From CAXNKG01 sp964202965 (lineage in GTDB: Bacteria; Acidobacteriota; Vicinamibacteria; Vicinamibacterales; UBA2999): 64,000 bases of DNA. The notes under the pieces were generated by a model. That model ran no database searches and was not told where the DNA came from. It was given only the letters and a program-made list of their open reading frames with translations. Position numbers and translations under genes: made by a program. Shown one piece after another: positions 15,450-25,300 of the stretch. The DNA lies in contig CAXNKG010000006.1 of the NCBI GenBank assembly GCA_964202965.1, positions 1-64,000 on the forward strand, read 5' to 3'. Each line of letters opens with the position of its first letter. Position 1 is the stretch's first letter.

Positions 15450-16244
15450 ATGACGACCGTTCGCGGCCATTCTCCTCCACCGATCTTCGACACGTGGCTC
15501 CAGGCGCTCGAGGAGCGTCATCTCGCGAACCTCCGCCCTCCCGAGGTAACGCGGGCGCTGCGGGCGCTGTCCTCCGCCTACGTTGAACGGCGCCGTGACG
15601 GGGGACTGCAGAAGGCGCTCGACGGCGCCGGCAAGCGGGCCGCGTTCGCGCTGTTCTACGGGCCGCTGCACTTCATCACGACGTACTCGATCGTCCAGGC
15701 CCTCGGGGCCGGCGCCGTCGGATCGAGCGCAGGCGCGCAGCGGATCCTGGATCTCGGATGCGGCACGGGTGCCGCCGGGGCGGCCTGGGCGCTGGCGGTG
15801 GAACGTGCCGCGGTCACCGGACTGGATCGCCACCCCTGGGCGGTCGCCGAGGCGCGGTGGACCTATGGCACGCTCGGGCTTCACGGCAGCGCGCGGCGAG
15901 ACGATCTGACGCGCATGCCAGCCGCCGGCGCGGGCGACGCAGTACTCGCCGCGTTCCTGCTGAACGAACTAGCCGATGCGGCAAGGGTCACGCTGTTACA
16001 CCGGCTGCTCGATGGCGCTCGCCGTGGCGCACGGGTGCTCATCATCGAGCCGATCTCCCTGCGTGTATCGCCCTGGTGGCGCGCCGCCGCCGCCGACGTC
16101 GAGGCCGCAGGCGGGCGAGCCGATGAGTGGCGGTTCAGCGTCGATCTCCCCGAGCGGGTGCGGCTGCTCGACAAGGCGGCTGGCCTCGACCATCGCGAGC
16201 TGACCGCCCGGTCGCTCTACTGCCCGGGTTCCGGCAACCGCTAG
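15450..16244 (+). CDS. Class I SAM-dependent methyltransferase
   Basis: A 264-residue protein with a Rossmann methyltransferase core. The SAM-binding motif I is ILDLGCGTGAAGAAWA near residues 95-110, followed by an acidic residue after the next strand (TGLDRHPWAVAEA) and AAFLLNELAD as motif IV. An N-terminal helical region of about 90 residues (ALRALSSAYVERR, FALFYGPLHFITTYSIVQAL) precedes it, an arrangement somewhat like Rsm22-type ribosome-associated methyltransferases, but the resemblance is weak. The start at ATG 15450 is preferred over a longer frame overlapping the TM2 gene. It ends directly against the convergent phosphodiesterase gene with no gap. Confidence 0.8.
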   Translation: MTTVRGHSPPPIFDTWLQALEERHLANLRPPEVTRALRALSSAYVERRRDGGLQKALDGAGKRAAFALFYGPLHFITTYSIVQALGAGAVGSSAGAQRILDLGCGTGAAGAAWALAVERAAVTGLDRHPWAVAEARWTYGTLGLHGSARRDDLTRMPAAGAGDAVLAAFLLNELADAARVTLLHRLLDGARRGARVLIIEPISLRVSPWWRAAAADVEAAGGRADEWRFSVDLPERVRLLDKAAGLDHRELTARSLYCPGSGNR

Positions 16245-17480
16245 CTACCGGAGCAGCTGACGCGCAACGGCGCGGTTGCCGTCGTTCAGGGCCGGTGGAA
16301 CACCGAGGACGTCCGCGAGGAGGTTGTAGATGTGAATGTTCTGGAACGCGGGAACGGTTGCCGCCGATTTGAAGGCAGGGCCCGCCGCAACGAAGAGGCC
16401 CCGCATCGACATGAGTGCGGGATCGTACCCGTGGTTGCCGCGTTCGCCCGGGATCGTGCCGGAGAGGATCTGGTTCATCGTCGCGCGCCGCAGCACCTGC
16501 CAGCCTTCATCAGCCACCCCGACAATGGGCGGGATGCGCGGGTGATCGCGGAAGTGCCACTCTTCGGGCGTCGTCTTCGGTCGGAACACGCGCAGTCGCG
16601 GATGCGCGCGTACGAGCGACGCGTACACCGCCTCGTCTTTCCCGGCTGCTGCAACAATGCCAAGCGTGGGGTTGATGTCGACGACATCGACATCACCGGC
16701 GGCGACGTAATCGTCGAGCACGACCACACGAGTGCGATCGACGGCGGCCATGCCGTGGTCGGACAGGACGATCACATTGACGTCGGTGGCGATGCCCCGC
16801 TGCTCGAGGCCGCGAAACAAGCGCCCGAGATAGCCATCGACGCGTTCGATCGCATCCTGCACCTCACGCGAGTCAGGGCCGTAGTCATGGCCAGCGGAGT
16901 CGACGTCCGAGAAGTAGAGATTGATCAGCGCGGGACGATCGCCGGGCGGCAGATCGAGCCATTGCAGGACCTGATCGACGCGCTGCTCCGGCGGAAAGCC
17001 GGCGTCATAGGGTTTCCAGTAGCGAGGAAGGATTCCGCCGATCGGCGCTTCTGATCCCGGCCAGAACATCGCGGCCGCCGTGCGTCCGTTCCGCTGCGCC
17101 GTGACCCAGATCGGCTCGCCTCCCCACCACATCGGGTCGCGCACCTCCGCGACATTGGTGCGGACGAAGGTTCTCCCGGTCGCGGGATCGCGGACGGTAT
17201 TCGCCACCATGCCGTGGTGTCCGGGGTAGAGGCCCGTCACAATCGTGTAGTGGTTCGGGAACGTCTTGGTCGGAAAACTTGGAATCAGGTTCTCGGCGCG
17301 CACGCCGCGCCGCATGAGCGCACGCAGATTCGGCGTTGGCACTTTGGAGTCGTAATCCCATCGCCATCCGTCGATTGATATGACGATGAGCGGTGAGGGC
17401 TGCTGAGCGGATGGCGTGACGCCACGCGCCGCGCAGGCGGAGAGGGCGAGAACGGCGAACGCAAGCGCGAGCCGACGCAT
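16245..17480 (-). CDS. Type I nucleotide pyrophosphatase/phosphodiesterase (NPP) family lipoprotein
   Basis: A 411-residue alkaline-phosphatase-superfamily enzyme likely anchored in the envelope: the signal peptide ends in the lipobox LSAC. Two-zinc site elements are visible: VISIDGWRWDY (first Asp), SFPTKTFPNHYTIVTG with the nucleophile Thr, FSDVDSAGHDYGPDS, and VLSDHGM. These enzymes hydrolyse phosphodiester or pyrophosphate bonds in nucleotides or lipids; the specific substrate is not predictable. A TATACA box on the minus strand (17494-17489) lies 8 nt before the ATG. Its stop codon abuts that of the methyltransferase. Confidence 0.9.
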   Translation of the reverse strand: MRRLALAFAVLALSACAARGVTPSAQQPSPLIVISIDGWRWDYDSKVPTPNLRALMRRGVRAENLIPSFPTKTFPNHYTIVTGLYPGHHGMVANTVRDPATGRTFVRTNVAEVRDPMWWGGEPIWVTAQRNGRTAAAMFWPGSEAPIGGILPRYWKPYDAGFPPEQRVDQVLQWLDLPPGDRPALINLYFSDVDSAGHDYGPDSREVQDAIERVDGYLGRLFRGLEQRGIATDVNVIVLSDHGMAAVDRTRVVVLDDYVAAGDVDVVDINPTLGIVAAAGKDEAVYASLVRAHPRLRVFRPKTTPEEWHFRDHPRIPPIVGVADEGWQVLRRATMNQILSGTIPGERGNHGYDPALMSMRGLFVAAGPAFKSAATVPAFQNIHIYNLLADVLGVPPALNDGNRAVARQLLR

Positions 17481-17873
17481 CCGGTCAGTGTATATTCCTC
17501 GGCGAGATTGTCACCAGTTAACCGCGGGGACGCGTGGTCCGCGTGATCGCCGACAACCTGTCGAGCGCAAAGACGCAAGCGATGCGCTCTATGCTCTCAA
17601 ACAGAAAGGGGGAAAAGTCGGAGGATCTGCCTAGCCGGCGGGTGTGAACGCGTGTCGGGGCAGCCATTCCGCTAATAAATTACGCAATTGGTCTTCGGCT
17701 CCGACGAATGCTGCTTTGGCGGATCTGAATTGGCACTCTTTTTACCCTGTGATACATTTCCGCATTCACGTTCGTGCGTGCCCGTTACACCTTTGCTTAC
17801 AGGGCTTTACCTCGAGTTGGGAATAGCAACGTCTGGAGGCGATGTAAGGACATTCACGGAAAGGACACTATCA
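17481..17873. other. Intergenic region, 393 bp
   Basis: It separates the divergent phosphodiesterase and DUF6152 genes and marks a shift to visibly more AT-rich sequence. It contains a candidate sigma70-type promoter at 17730-17758 for the rightward genes. I see no convincing coding frame, RNA gene or repeat in it. Confidence 0.6.
17730..17758 (+). promoter_or_regulatory. Candidate promoter for the DUF6152 operon
   Basis: TTGGCA (17730-17735) and TACATT (17753-17758) are separated by exactly 17 bp. Transcription would start near 17765, giving a leader of about 110 nt before ATG 17874. The same stretch includes TGGCAC, the sigma54 -24 element, but the -12 GC is AC here, so sigma70-type use is favoured. 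Confidence 0.45.
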
Positions 17874-18266
17874 ATGAACACGAAGCAGCTTCGTATCGCG
17901 GTGGCGATCCTTGGTTCGATTGCGGTAGCACTGCCTGCGTTCGCACACCATTCGCTCACCGCCGTGTACGACCCGACAAAGCCAGTCATTGTCAAAGGGA
18001 AGCTCACCAGAGTCAATTGGGCCAATCCGCATATTTTCGTGTATCTCGACGTTCCAAATCAGGGCGGCCAGGTGGAACAGTGGTCCTTTGAGAGTGGTCC
18101 ACCGGTCGCATTGACGCGCGCCGGCGTGAAGAGGTCGGACTTCATCGTTGGAGACGTCGTTACCATCACGGCGTGGGCGGCCAAGGACGGCTCGAATCTC
18201 GGTCGTCTGAATCAGATCAAGTACTCGGACGGCCACGTGTTTGTGTACAAGATCGGGACCGAATAG
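17874..18266 (+). CDS. DUF6152-family exported protein
   Basis: A 130-residue small secreted protein. A signal peptide runs to about residue 24 (ALPAFA), then the family-typical HHSLTAVYD at the mature N terminus, VIVKGKLTRVNWANPHIFVYLDV, and GDVVTITAWAAKDGSNLGRLNQI. It is predicted to be a periplasmic single-domain beta protein; the function of the family is unknown. AAAGGA lies 9-14 nt before the ATG. It is followed by a W-D/E-G-family gene, and the same pairing recurs with opposite orientation at 28.7-31 kb. Confidence 0.88.
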   Translation: MNTKQLRIAVAILGSIAVALPAFAHHSLTAVYDPTKPVIVKGKLTRVNWANPHIFVYLDVPNQGGQVEQWSFESGPPVALTRAGVKRSDFIVGDVVTITAWAAKDGSNLGRLNQIKYSDGHVFVYKIGTE

Positions 18267-18338
18267 ATACCGTCAAGATACATGCGTCGGCGTTCAACGC
18301 GGTTGCTAGTTCCGAAACGGGAGAAAGGACTACCTAGA

Positions 18339-19304
18339 ATGAAGTCTCACAATAGCTTCTGGAGCATGCCGGCGCTATCGGTTGTCGGAGTGTCGTTGCT
18401 GGCATTTGTCGTGATGTCGGCCCCCGAGCCCGCTGCTGCACAGGCGCGAGCCGTTGGGAAGGAACCTTGCATCGGGTGCTCAGCGGACGGCAAGACCACG
18501 CCAAAGACAGCTGACGGGAAAGTGGACTTTAACGGGTTCTGGAATACACCCGCCGGCAATTCCTCCCGTCAGTTCGAGAGACATGACGACGGTTCGATCC
18601 TGTATGAATTCGCCGCGAATTTCGACGAGGTGACCGAGGTCTGCATCGACGATACCTGCCAGAACGCCAACCAGCCGCCGTACAAGGCGGAGATCATGCC
18701 CAGGATCCGGGAGATCGGCCAGACGCAGTATCTGGGAACGACCCCGCTCGACCCGAACATGCTCTGCAAGCCGAACGGCATTCCGCGCAACGGGTACAAC
18801 GGCATGCAGGTGATTCAGACGCCGCAGGTCATGGCCATGCTGTTCGAGGGCGCGCCGAGCTCCTTCTACAGAATCGTGTACCTGGATGGACGCCCGATGC
18901 CGGAAGACTACGATCCGAGTCACTGGGGATTCTCCAGCGGCCGATGGGACGGCGATACGCTCGTCATCACAACGACCGGTTTCAACGAGGATACCTGGCT
19001 TGGCAGCAGCGATCATGGCCGCGCAAAATACACGTCCATTCACAGCGAGAAGATGAAAGTGACTGAACGCATGAAGCGTCAGGGAAATAACCTGACGGTC
19101 GACATCACCGTGGAAGATCCCGTGATGTTCACCAAACCCTGGGTGCTCCCGACCCGCAAGGTTCAGATGTCCAGTCCTGGCGACTACGTTCGCGAAGCCT
19201 TCTGCTCCGTCGAGAATACGACTCAGGCCAACATTGTCACGCCGAGCGAGAAGGACAAGGGCCAGCTCCTGCAGGGAACGCAGGAGAACCGCTTAGGGCA
19301 GTAG
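18339..19304 (+). CDS. Exported protein of an unnamed W-D/E-G-D/E family (paralog 1)
   Basis: A 321-residue secreted protein with a signal peptide (about 36 residues, ending PAAAQA). The mature part contains several cysteines (CIGCSADG, CIDDTC, MLCKPNG, FCSVEN). The C-terminal half carries a pattern shared with two other genes in this window: YRIVYLDGRPMP, GFSSGRWDGDTLVITTTGF, S-E-K-M-x-V-T-E-R, and DPVMFTKPWVLP. The start at 18339 follows an AAAGGA element. I know this family only as recurrent uncharacterised acidobacterial and proteobacterial secreted proteins, often beside DUF6152; no activity is established. It follows the DUF6152 gene by 72 nt. Confidence 0.8.
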   Translation: MKSHNSFWSMPALSVVGVSLLAFVVMSAPEPAAAQARAVGKEPCIGCSADGKTTPKTADGKVDFNGFWNTPAGNSSRQFERHDDGSILYEFAANFDEVTEVCIDDTCQNANQPPYKAEIMPRIREIGQTQYLGTTPLDPNMLCKPNGIPRNGYNGMQVIQTPQVMAMLFEGAPSSFYRIVYLDGRPMPEDYDPSHWGFSSGRWDGDTLVITTTGFNEDTWLGSSDHGRAKYTSIHSEKMKVTERMKRQGNNLTVDITVEDPVMFTKPWVLPTRKVQMSSPGDYVREAFCSVENTTQANIVTPSEKDKGQLLQGTQENRLGQ

Positions 19305-19341
19305 GCTGCTGTTAGGCGGCAACAGCAGGAGGAAGGTACAC

Positions 19342-19737
19342 ATGAGGAAAACCGCGATTCATCTTACGGTTGCTTGCCTGCTTGCGCTGTGCTTTGCCCC
19401 GGAGGCATTCGGCCAGAAGGTAGAGCAGCAGGCCAACTTCACCGGAAACTGGCAAGTCACGGTGCGAATGCGTGGGAAGACCGTCACAGAGCAATGGACC
19501 CTTAAGCAGACCGGCGACAAGATCACCGGCACAATCAAGGGTGCGAACGGAGAATTGCCGGTGACTGGCGAGGTGAACGTGATGGTTCTCCGTGCCACGT
19601 ACACAGTCGGCGATATTCCGCATCGAGTGGGTGCAACGCTTTACGAAAATGAAATGGACGGCTCAGTGGTGCTCGAGGTCGCGGACCGTGCCAAGCAGCA
19701 GCAGTATTTGTGGTCTGCTAAACGGTCCGGATCCTAG
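19342..19737 (+). CDS. Small exported lipocalin-like protein
   Basis: A 131-residue protein with a Sec signal peptide (about 24 residues, ending AFGQ) and a mature part of alternating beta-strand sequence: FTGNWQVTVRMRGKTVTEQWTLKQ, TGDKITGTIKG and VNVMVLRATYTV. The G-x-W start and the repeated T-G turns resemble small lipocalin or META-like beta-barrels, but no specific family can be claimed. A strong Shine-Dalgarno (AGGAGGAAGG) lies just before the ATG. It is the last gene of the rightward trio and is followed by a strong terminator. Confidence 0.75.
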   Translation: MRKTAIHLTVACLLALCFAPEAFGQKVEQQANFTGNWQVTVRMRGKTVTEQWTLKQTGDKITGTIKGANGELPVTGEVNVMVLRATYTVGDIPHRVGATLYENEMDGSVVLEVADRAKQQQYLWSAKRSGS

Positions 19738-19742
19738 GCTCC

Positions 19743-19813
19743 CAACAGGGGTCTCTCTCCCTGTTGAACTTCAGCGGCGGCTCGCGGTTGACTTCGCGAG
19801 CCGCCGCTTTTTT
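19743..19813 (+). terminator. Double hairpin with rho-independent terminator
   Basis: A first perfect hairpin (CAACAGGG 743-750 with CCCTGTTG 759-766) is followed by a second with a 14-bp stem (19773-19786 with 19795-19808), an 8-nt loop and a T6 tract (19808-19813). It ends the rightward DUF6152 trio. The A tract on the other strand means it may also serve, more weakly, the convergent spermidine-synthase-like gene. Confidence 0.92.
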
Positions 19814-19823
19814 ATGTGCTGCC

Positions 19824-22277
19824 TCAGTTGCCGGTAGGCACTTGTGTTCCCGAGAACAATCCGGGCGGAACTCGGCGGTAGCCGATCATTTCGCGGTAAA
19901 TGAACAGCCCCTGGTCCAGATTCAGTTCGGTTCCCGCCGTGTATTGCAGGCGCAGATTGCGGTCGCGATTAATCTCCGCCTCATTCAGCCAAGGCTTCAA
20001 ATCGGTCGTACGGCCCGCATAGGTCGCGAGCAGCTCCCTGGCCGACGGGTAGCCGACGTCGGCCAGTGACTTCGCCAGCGCACGAAAGTCCTCACGGCCC
20101 AGACGCCGCGTCGCATCGTCGGTATCGACGCGGGAAGCGCCGTCTCCTCCCATCAGCACGACATCCTGTCCAAAGCCATCCTTGTAGGTGCTCCACAGCG
20201 TGGCGTTCTGGAACACGCTCGCGAACGTCGCCACTTCGCTCTTCACCGTCCGCGGCCCCGTGTCGTACAACGGGACCCACTGGGACACGATGCCTCCCGG
20301 CTTGAGATGGCGGCGCACCAGATCAAAATATTCCTGCGTGTACAGCGCCGCAGAGCCTTTCACCCACGGATGAATGGGATCGGACGTGATGATGTCGAAC
20401 TGTTCGTCGGTGGTGAGGATGAAGTGTCGTGCGTCGTCGTACACCACCTCGACTCGCGGATCGTGCAGGACACGATTGTTCTCCTGCTCGAAGAACCTGG
20501 AGATCACCTGCGGGATCAACGGTTCAATCTCGCAGATGACGATCCGTTCCACATCCGGATGCAGAACGAATGTCCCGGCAGTCACGCCGGAGCCAAACCC
20601 GACAATCAACACGGATTTGGGAGAGGGATGGAACACGAGCGGGATGGTGCCAAGCATCCGCTGCAGCTGCATGTCTTTGACGGAACTGGAGGCCTCGACT
20701 TTTCCGCTGACGTGGAAATTTCGAGCGCCATCTGCGCCCAGAGAAACCGCGACCGACGCATTTAGCCCGTCGTTTTGGAACAGGATGTTTGGAGGAACAT
20801 GCGCCCCGGTCTTCGAATCGACCAGTCCAAGGCGCAATGGCAGCAATCGCCCGTACGCCGTCAATTCGGGGGGCACCGGCGATACGCCGACGATCAGCAA
20901 GATCGCTATGACGCCGGCTCCCGCGAATCGAAGCATCCTCCGCGGCAACGGCATGGAGACGAGCAGAACCAGCGCTGCGAGCGCCGAAAGACCGATCAGT
21001 GCCTGCTGCGCCTGTTGGATTCCGAACCACTGGATGAACACGAGACTGAACGCCAGGGCTCCGACGATCGCGCCGCCCGTATTCGCGGCGTAGACACGCG
21101 CCACGAGCACGCCGGGGTTTGTGCTGCCCGGCGCGGCACTTGCGATCGCGAGCGGAAAGCTTGCTCCCCAGAGCACCGCTGCCGGGAGGAGAGCCAGCGC
21201 GCAACGAACAACGTCGACCTGTAACGAGATCCAGCGGCTCGTCGACAGGGCGGGATAAATGGGCCAGTAGGGCAGCGATTGGCTGAGCATGTATGCCGCC
21301 CACGCAATCGCTGCCATGACCAGAAGCTGGCAGACCGCGAGCGCCACGGCCGGCTGATGGATCCGGCGCAACGCGACCGCGCCCGCATGCGCGCCGATTC
21401 CGAGGCCGGCGAGGAACACCGCCAGAATCAGAGAGAAGCTGTACGCAGTCCCGCCCAGCATCAGCGACAGCACGCGTGTCCAGACCACTTCACCGCCAAG
21501 CGCGCACATCCCCGACAGCGCGATCGCGATGTACACGGCAGATGGTCTTGCGGCAGGTGAAGCGGCAACGTCGACCTCTGGCTCATCGACGCTCGGTACA
21601 TCCACGAGCCCCGCCGTCGCCCAGGCAATCACCCCCACGAGCCCATTGATCGCGGCGGCGACATACGTCGCGGTTGCCATATCGAACTCCGGGAGCAGGT
21701 AGAAGCCCGCCAGCAACGAACCGAACACGGCTCCGATGATGTTGCCGGTGTAAAAAAGACCGAGCCACGACACGCCATCCCGCGTCGTTCTGAACGCGCG
21801 GGCAACTGTCGGGAGCGTCGCGCCCATGAGCAAGGTGGGAGGCAACAGGAGCAGGCCACATACGCCGCCCCGCAGCAAGAGTCCCGTGAAGCCGGGACCC
21901 CCATACGCCACGTACAGACCGCCCGCGTACGGCAAAGCCAGGAGCACCAGTACGCCGATGATTCCAATGCCGAGTTCCAGCACTGCATAGGCGCGCATAG
22001 GGTGGTGCCGCGTCGAAACGAGGCGCGGTCCAAGCAGGCTGCCCAGACACAGGCCGCCCATAAAGGTTGCCAGCAGCACCGCCATCGAAATCGCCGATGA
22101 ACCCGTCAGCAGGCCCAGCATCTGAAACCAGATGACCTCGTAGACAAGGGCAGAGCATCCGCTGCCACAAAACAGCAGGGCGACCAGGGCGAGAGGCCAT
22201 CGTGACGCCGCAAGAGGCTGTCGCGGAGCCGCAGAGTGCCCGGCGGGGGGGGAATACTGACGACGCTTAACCGTCAT
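19824..22277 (-). CDS. Membrane-fused spermidine synthase homologue
   Basis: An 817-residue fusion. The first ~500 residues contain many hydrophobic spans with the typical opening GSGCSALVYEVIWFQMLGLL and resemble MFS-like membrane domains. The C-terminal ~300 residues are a spermidine-synthase-type Rossmann domain with VLIVGFGSGVTAGT, VVYDDARHFILTT and SDPIHPWVKGSAALYTQEYF. Such fusions are common in Acidobacteriota and deltaproteobacteria; whether they make polyamines is unproven, and the soluble domain often lacks canonical substrate residues. It lies 110 nt after the TonB receptor stop, so it may be the last gene of the leftward accessory operon. Confidence 0.85.
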   Translation of the reverse strand: MTVKRRQYSPPAGHSAAPRQPLAASRWPLALVALLFCGSGCSALVYEVIWFQMLGLLTGSSAISMAVLLATFMGGLCLGSLLGPRLVSTRHHPMRAYAVLELGIGIIGVLVLLALPYAGGLYVAYGGPGFTGLLLRGGVCGLLLLPPTLLMGATLPTVARAFRTTRDGVSWLGLFYTGNIIGAVFGSLLAGFYLLPEFDMATATYVAAAINGLVGVIAWATAGLVDVPSVDEPEVDVAASPAARPSAVYIAIALSGMCALGGEVVWTRVLSLMLGGTAYSFSLILAVFLAGLGIGAHAGAVALRRIHQPAVALAVCQLLVMAAIAWAAYMLSQSLPYWPIYPALSTSRWISLQVDVVRCALALLPAAVLWGASFPLAIASAAPGSTNPGVLVARVYAANTGGAIVGALAFSLVFIQWFGIQQAQQALIGLSALAALVLLVSMPLPRRMLRFAGAGVIAILLIVGVSPVPPELTAYGRLLPLRLGLVDSKTGAHVPPNILFQNDGLNASVAVSLGADGARNFHVSGKVEASSSVKDMQLQRMLGTIPLVFHPSPKSVLIVGFGSGVTAGTFVLHPDVERIVICEIEPLIPQVISRFFEQENNRVLHDPRVEVVYDDARHFILTTDEQFDIITSDPIHPWVKGSAALYTQEYFDLVRRHLKPGGIVSQWVPLYDTGPRTVKSEVATFASVFQNATLWSTYKDGFGQDVVLMGGDGASRVDTDDATRRLGREDFRALAKSLADVGYPSARELLATYAGRTTDLKPWLNEAEINRDRNLRLQYTAGTELNLDQGLFIYREMIGYRRVPPGLFSGTQVPTGN

Positions 22278-22387
22278 GGCATGTGATTGAAGGAGTGAAA
22301 ATGCAACGCCGCCACCGATCGTTCGATCGGTCGGGGCGTCTTCGACGGGGCCGAACCGGCGCGGTAGATCCGCACCGATATGTGTGC

Positions 22388-25300
22388 CTAGAACACGTAC
22401 TTAACGGCGAACTGCATGATGCGCGGATCTCTCGCTGACCTGATGCGTCCGAAATCAGGACTCGTGAGAATCGCGGTGGGGGGGTTGAAGTTCGACGTGT
22501 TGAACAGGTTGAATGCCTCTGCTCGCAACTCAAACTCGTGCGTGTCCGAGAAGGGGCTGAATTTGCGGCTCAACGCCACGTCAACCGTCCAGAAACCGGG
22601 CCCCCTGAGGCTGTTCCGCTTCGTGTCCCCCAACGTCCCAACCCCAGGGAGTCCGAACGCGGCGGTGTTAAACCACCGCTCCGACGTGGGATTCGACACC
22701 TTAGGATCGCCAACCTGAATCGGGCGCTGATTGGAGACCCCGCTCAACTGACGGTCCTGCCCGATCGTGACGTTAAACGGCGAGCCGCTCTGCGCTCTGA
22801 ACAGTGTCGAGAGTTGCCACCCCCCCGCGACCGCATTCAGCAGCCCGGACTGGAACTCCGGAGCGCTGATGACACCACTGAGATTCACGGTATGGCGGAT
22901 ATCCGTAGAGCAGGGGCCAAGGTCGCGTTCGGAATTGCCGTATTCGGTATACACGCCGCCCTGCGACTGAATCTGCCGCGCATCATCGGTGTTGATACAG
23001 TCGCCCCACGTGTAGTTCGACATCATGCTGTAATCGTTGCTGAAGCGCTTCACAAGACTCGCGGTAAAGCCGTGGTAGCGCCCCCATCCGCTGTCGTCCA
23101 ATTGCGTGATCGGCCCGATCAACGCGCCTTCTACCGGATTGATCAGACTGAGCCTGCGCCGCTGCTGGAGGTTGCCCAGCGTCGCCGTCGGGCCTGTGAA
23201 GATCCCCGGGTTGGAGTTGACCGTCGACCAGATGTTATGCGTTCTGTTGCCGAGGTAGCTCACCGTCAACGACACGTCTGCCGCCATCTCGCGCTGATAG
23301 CTCAGGTTCCACTGCTGCACATAGAGCTGCTTGGCGTGGTCTTTTTCGATGGCATACCCGCCCGCCTGCGGGAACTGAATATTCCGCGACAACTCGAGGG
23401 GGAACGGATTTCCTCCAGCGAAGGTCGCGTACGGATCCCGCAGTCTGACTCCCTGTTGAACGATCAACGCGCCCCACGGCGGGTTGCTGTGAACGAAGGT
23501 GTGGTCAAACAGCGGCTGCGAGTCCACGAAGAGGCCGTATGCGGCGCGGATTACCTCGCGTCCTTCCCCGCGCGGATCAAAGACGACTCCGAACCGCGGA
23601 CTGAAGACCTTCAGGTTGCCATGGGTCATCGACCGTCCATACGGATACCCCTCGTCGCCAGGAAAGGTGAAACCGGCTGGAGCATTGACGTAGACGCCGC
23701 TCTTTCGGCCCTGTGCGAACGCCGATTCGTCGAACCTCGCGGAATGGTTATCGATGTTGTACATCGGGATGTTGGGCTCCCAGCGGACACCATAGTTCAA
23801 CGTCAGCTGCGAACTGGCTCTCCACACGTCCTGGACGTAGAGCCCCAGGTAATGCTTGCGGTCGTTCATAACCCCATCGCCGCCCTGGCTGATCGTGTTG
23901 ATCTCCCCCAACAGGAAGTCCGCAAGCGCGAGTCCGGTACGCTGCCCGTTGAAGTTGATCTGGCCATTGGAGAACTGGGAGTTTCGCGTCTCCTCAATCT
24001 GGAACAGATACATGCCGCCAACCGAGAAACTGTGGTTTCCGCGGATGATGTCCAGATCGTCGTTCACGCCGTAGACCCAGTAGTTGTAAAAGGCGTTGTT
24101 CGTCGAGCCGCTGCCGATGTTGAACGCGCCGGTGACGCCCAGATTCGTAAAGCTGCCGGCAAACGGGGTGCAGTAGATGTTGGCGCCGAAATCCTTTGGA
24201 CAGAAGAACGGCACCGCAAAGCGGTCATTGCGGGGAGTCAAATAGGACGCCCGCAACGAATTCACGACGTTCGAACTGAAGACGTGCGTGTCGCCCAGCA
24301 CCAGCGATTCGCCCGAGTTTCTCACCCCGATACTGGTGGTCGTCAGCGCGTTCCCTTCGTAGAAATTCGGCGCGTCGTAAACGGCATAGAAATAGCGCCC
24401 GAAGATCGAATGGTTGTCGGTCATCTGGTAGTCGACTTTCGCCAGATATTGCTTGTCCGTGGAAGGCGTCGGGAAGCCATACCGGAACCGTCCGCAGGCA
24501 TCGATCGTGGAACCGGCCGGCAGATGCTTCGCAAATCCCAGCGCCGCCGGATCGAAGCTGGCCGGATCGATCGTGTTATTCCTAAAGGTATAGGGTCTTC
24601 CCGCTGGCGCAGCGAGATTACGCTGCACGCCGGCGTTGCACGCAGGGGAAGCCGCCCCTGTGAAGTCTCCCGCGAGCATGGCCGGCGTCGGAATGAAGGC
24701 CTGGAGTTCGCTCGGGTCGGAACGTACAATCGTGCCCTGATACCCGCCGAAGAAGAACAACCTGTTCGTGATGATCGGACCGCCGATGGTTCCGCCGAAC
24801 TGATTCCGCTTGAGCGAATCGCGCCGCAGCGCGAAATGATTCCGGGCGTTGAACGCAGCGTTGCGAACGAACTCGAAGGCGCTGCCGTGAAAAACGTTGG
24901 TTCCGGCCTTCGTAATCAGATTCACCACCGCATTGGCGTGCTGACCGAAACGCGCGGGAACCGCCCCCGTCTCTACCTTGAATTCCTGCAATGCATCGGG
25001 AAATGGAACCGGGAGATTGAGGTTGTTGCCGGGATCGTTGTGGCTGCCGCCGTCCATCGCATAGTACGTCCCACCCGGCGAGCCGCCCGCGATTGAAATG
25101 GCCCGAACAGGGTATTGCCTGTTCGACACAAAATTGCCTCCCTGGTAGCTGTCCGTTGCGGCGCCAGAGAGCATGACCAGTTCGGTGACGTTGCGGCCGT
25201 TCAGCGGCAACGCGAGCACGCTTTCGTTGGTGATCACCTGACCAACGCCCGTACTCCGTGTTTCGACCATCGCCGCGTCCGCGCGGACCTCAACCTGCTC

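Noticed and set aside
17481..17640. A short frame with Lys/Ser-rich residues between the phosphodiesterase and DUF6152 genes
   Set aside because: It has no ribosome binding site and no similarity I recognise; it is treated as intergenic.
17732..17747. A sigma54-type promoter (TGGCAC) upstream of the DUF6152 gene
   Set aside because: The -24 element matches, but the essential -12 GC is AC. A 17-bp-spaced sigma70-like pair fits the same bases better, and no enhancer-binding regulator is nearby.
22538..25096. A long open frame (852 codons) antisense to the TonB receptor
   Set aside because: The receptor on the other strand has clear domain motifs. The antisense frame has shadow-like composition (His, Arg, Val rich) and no recognisable domain.
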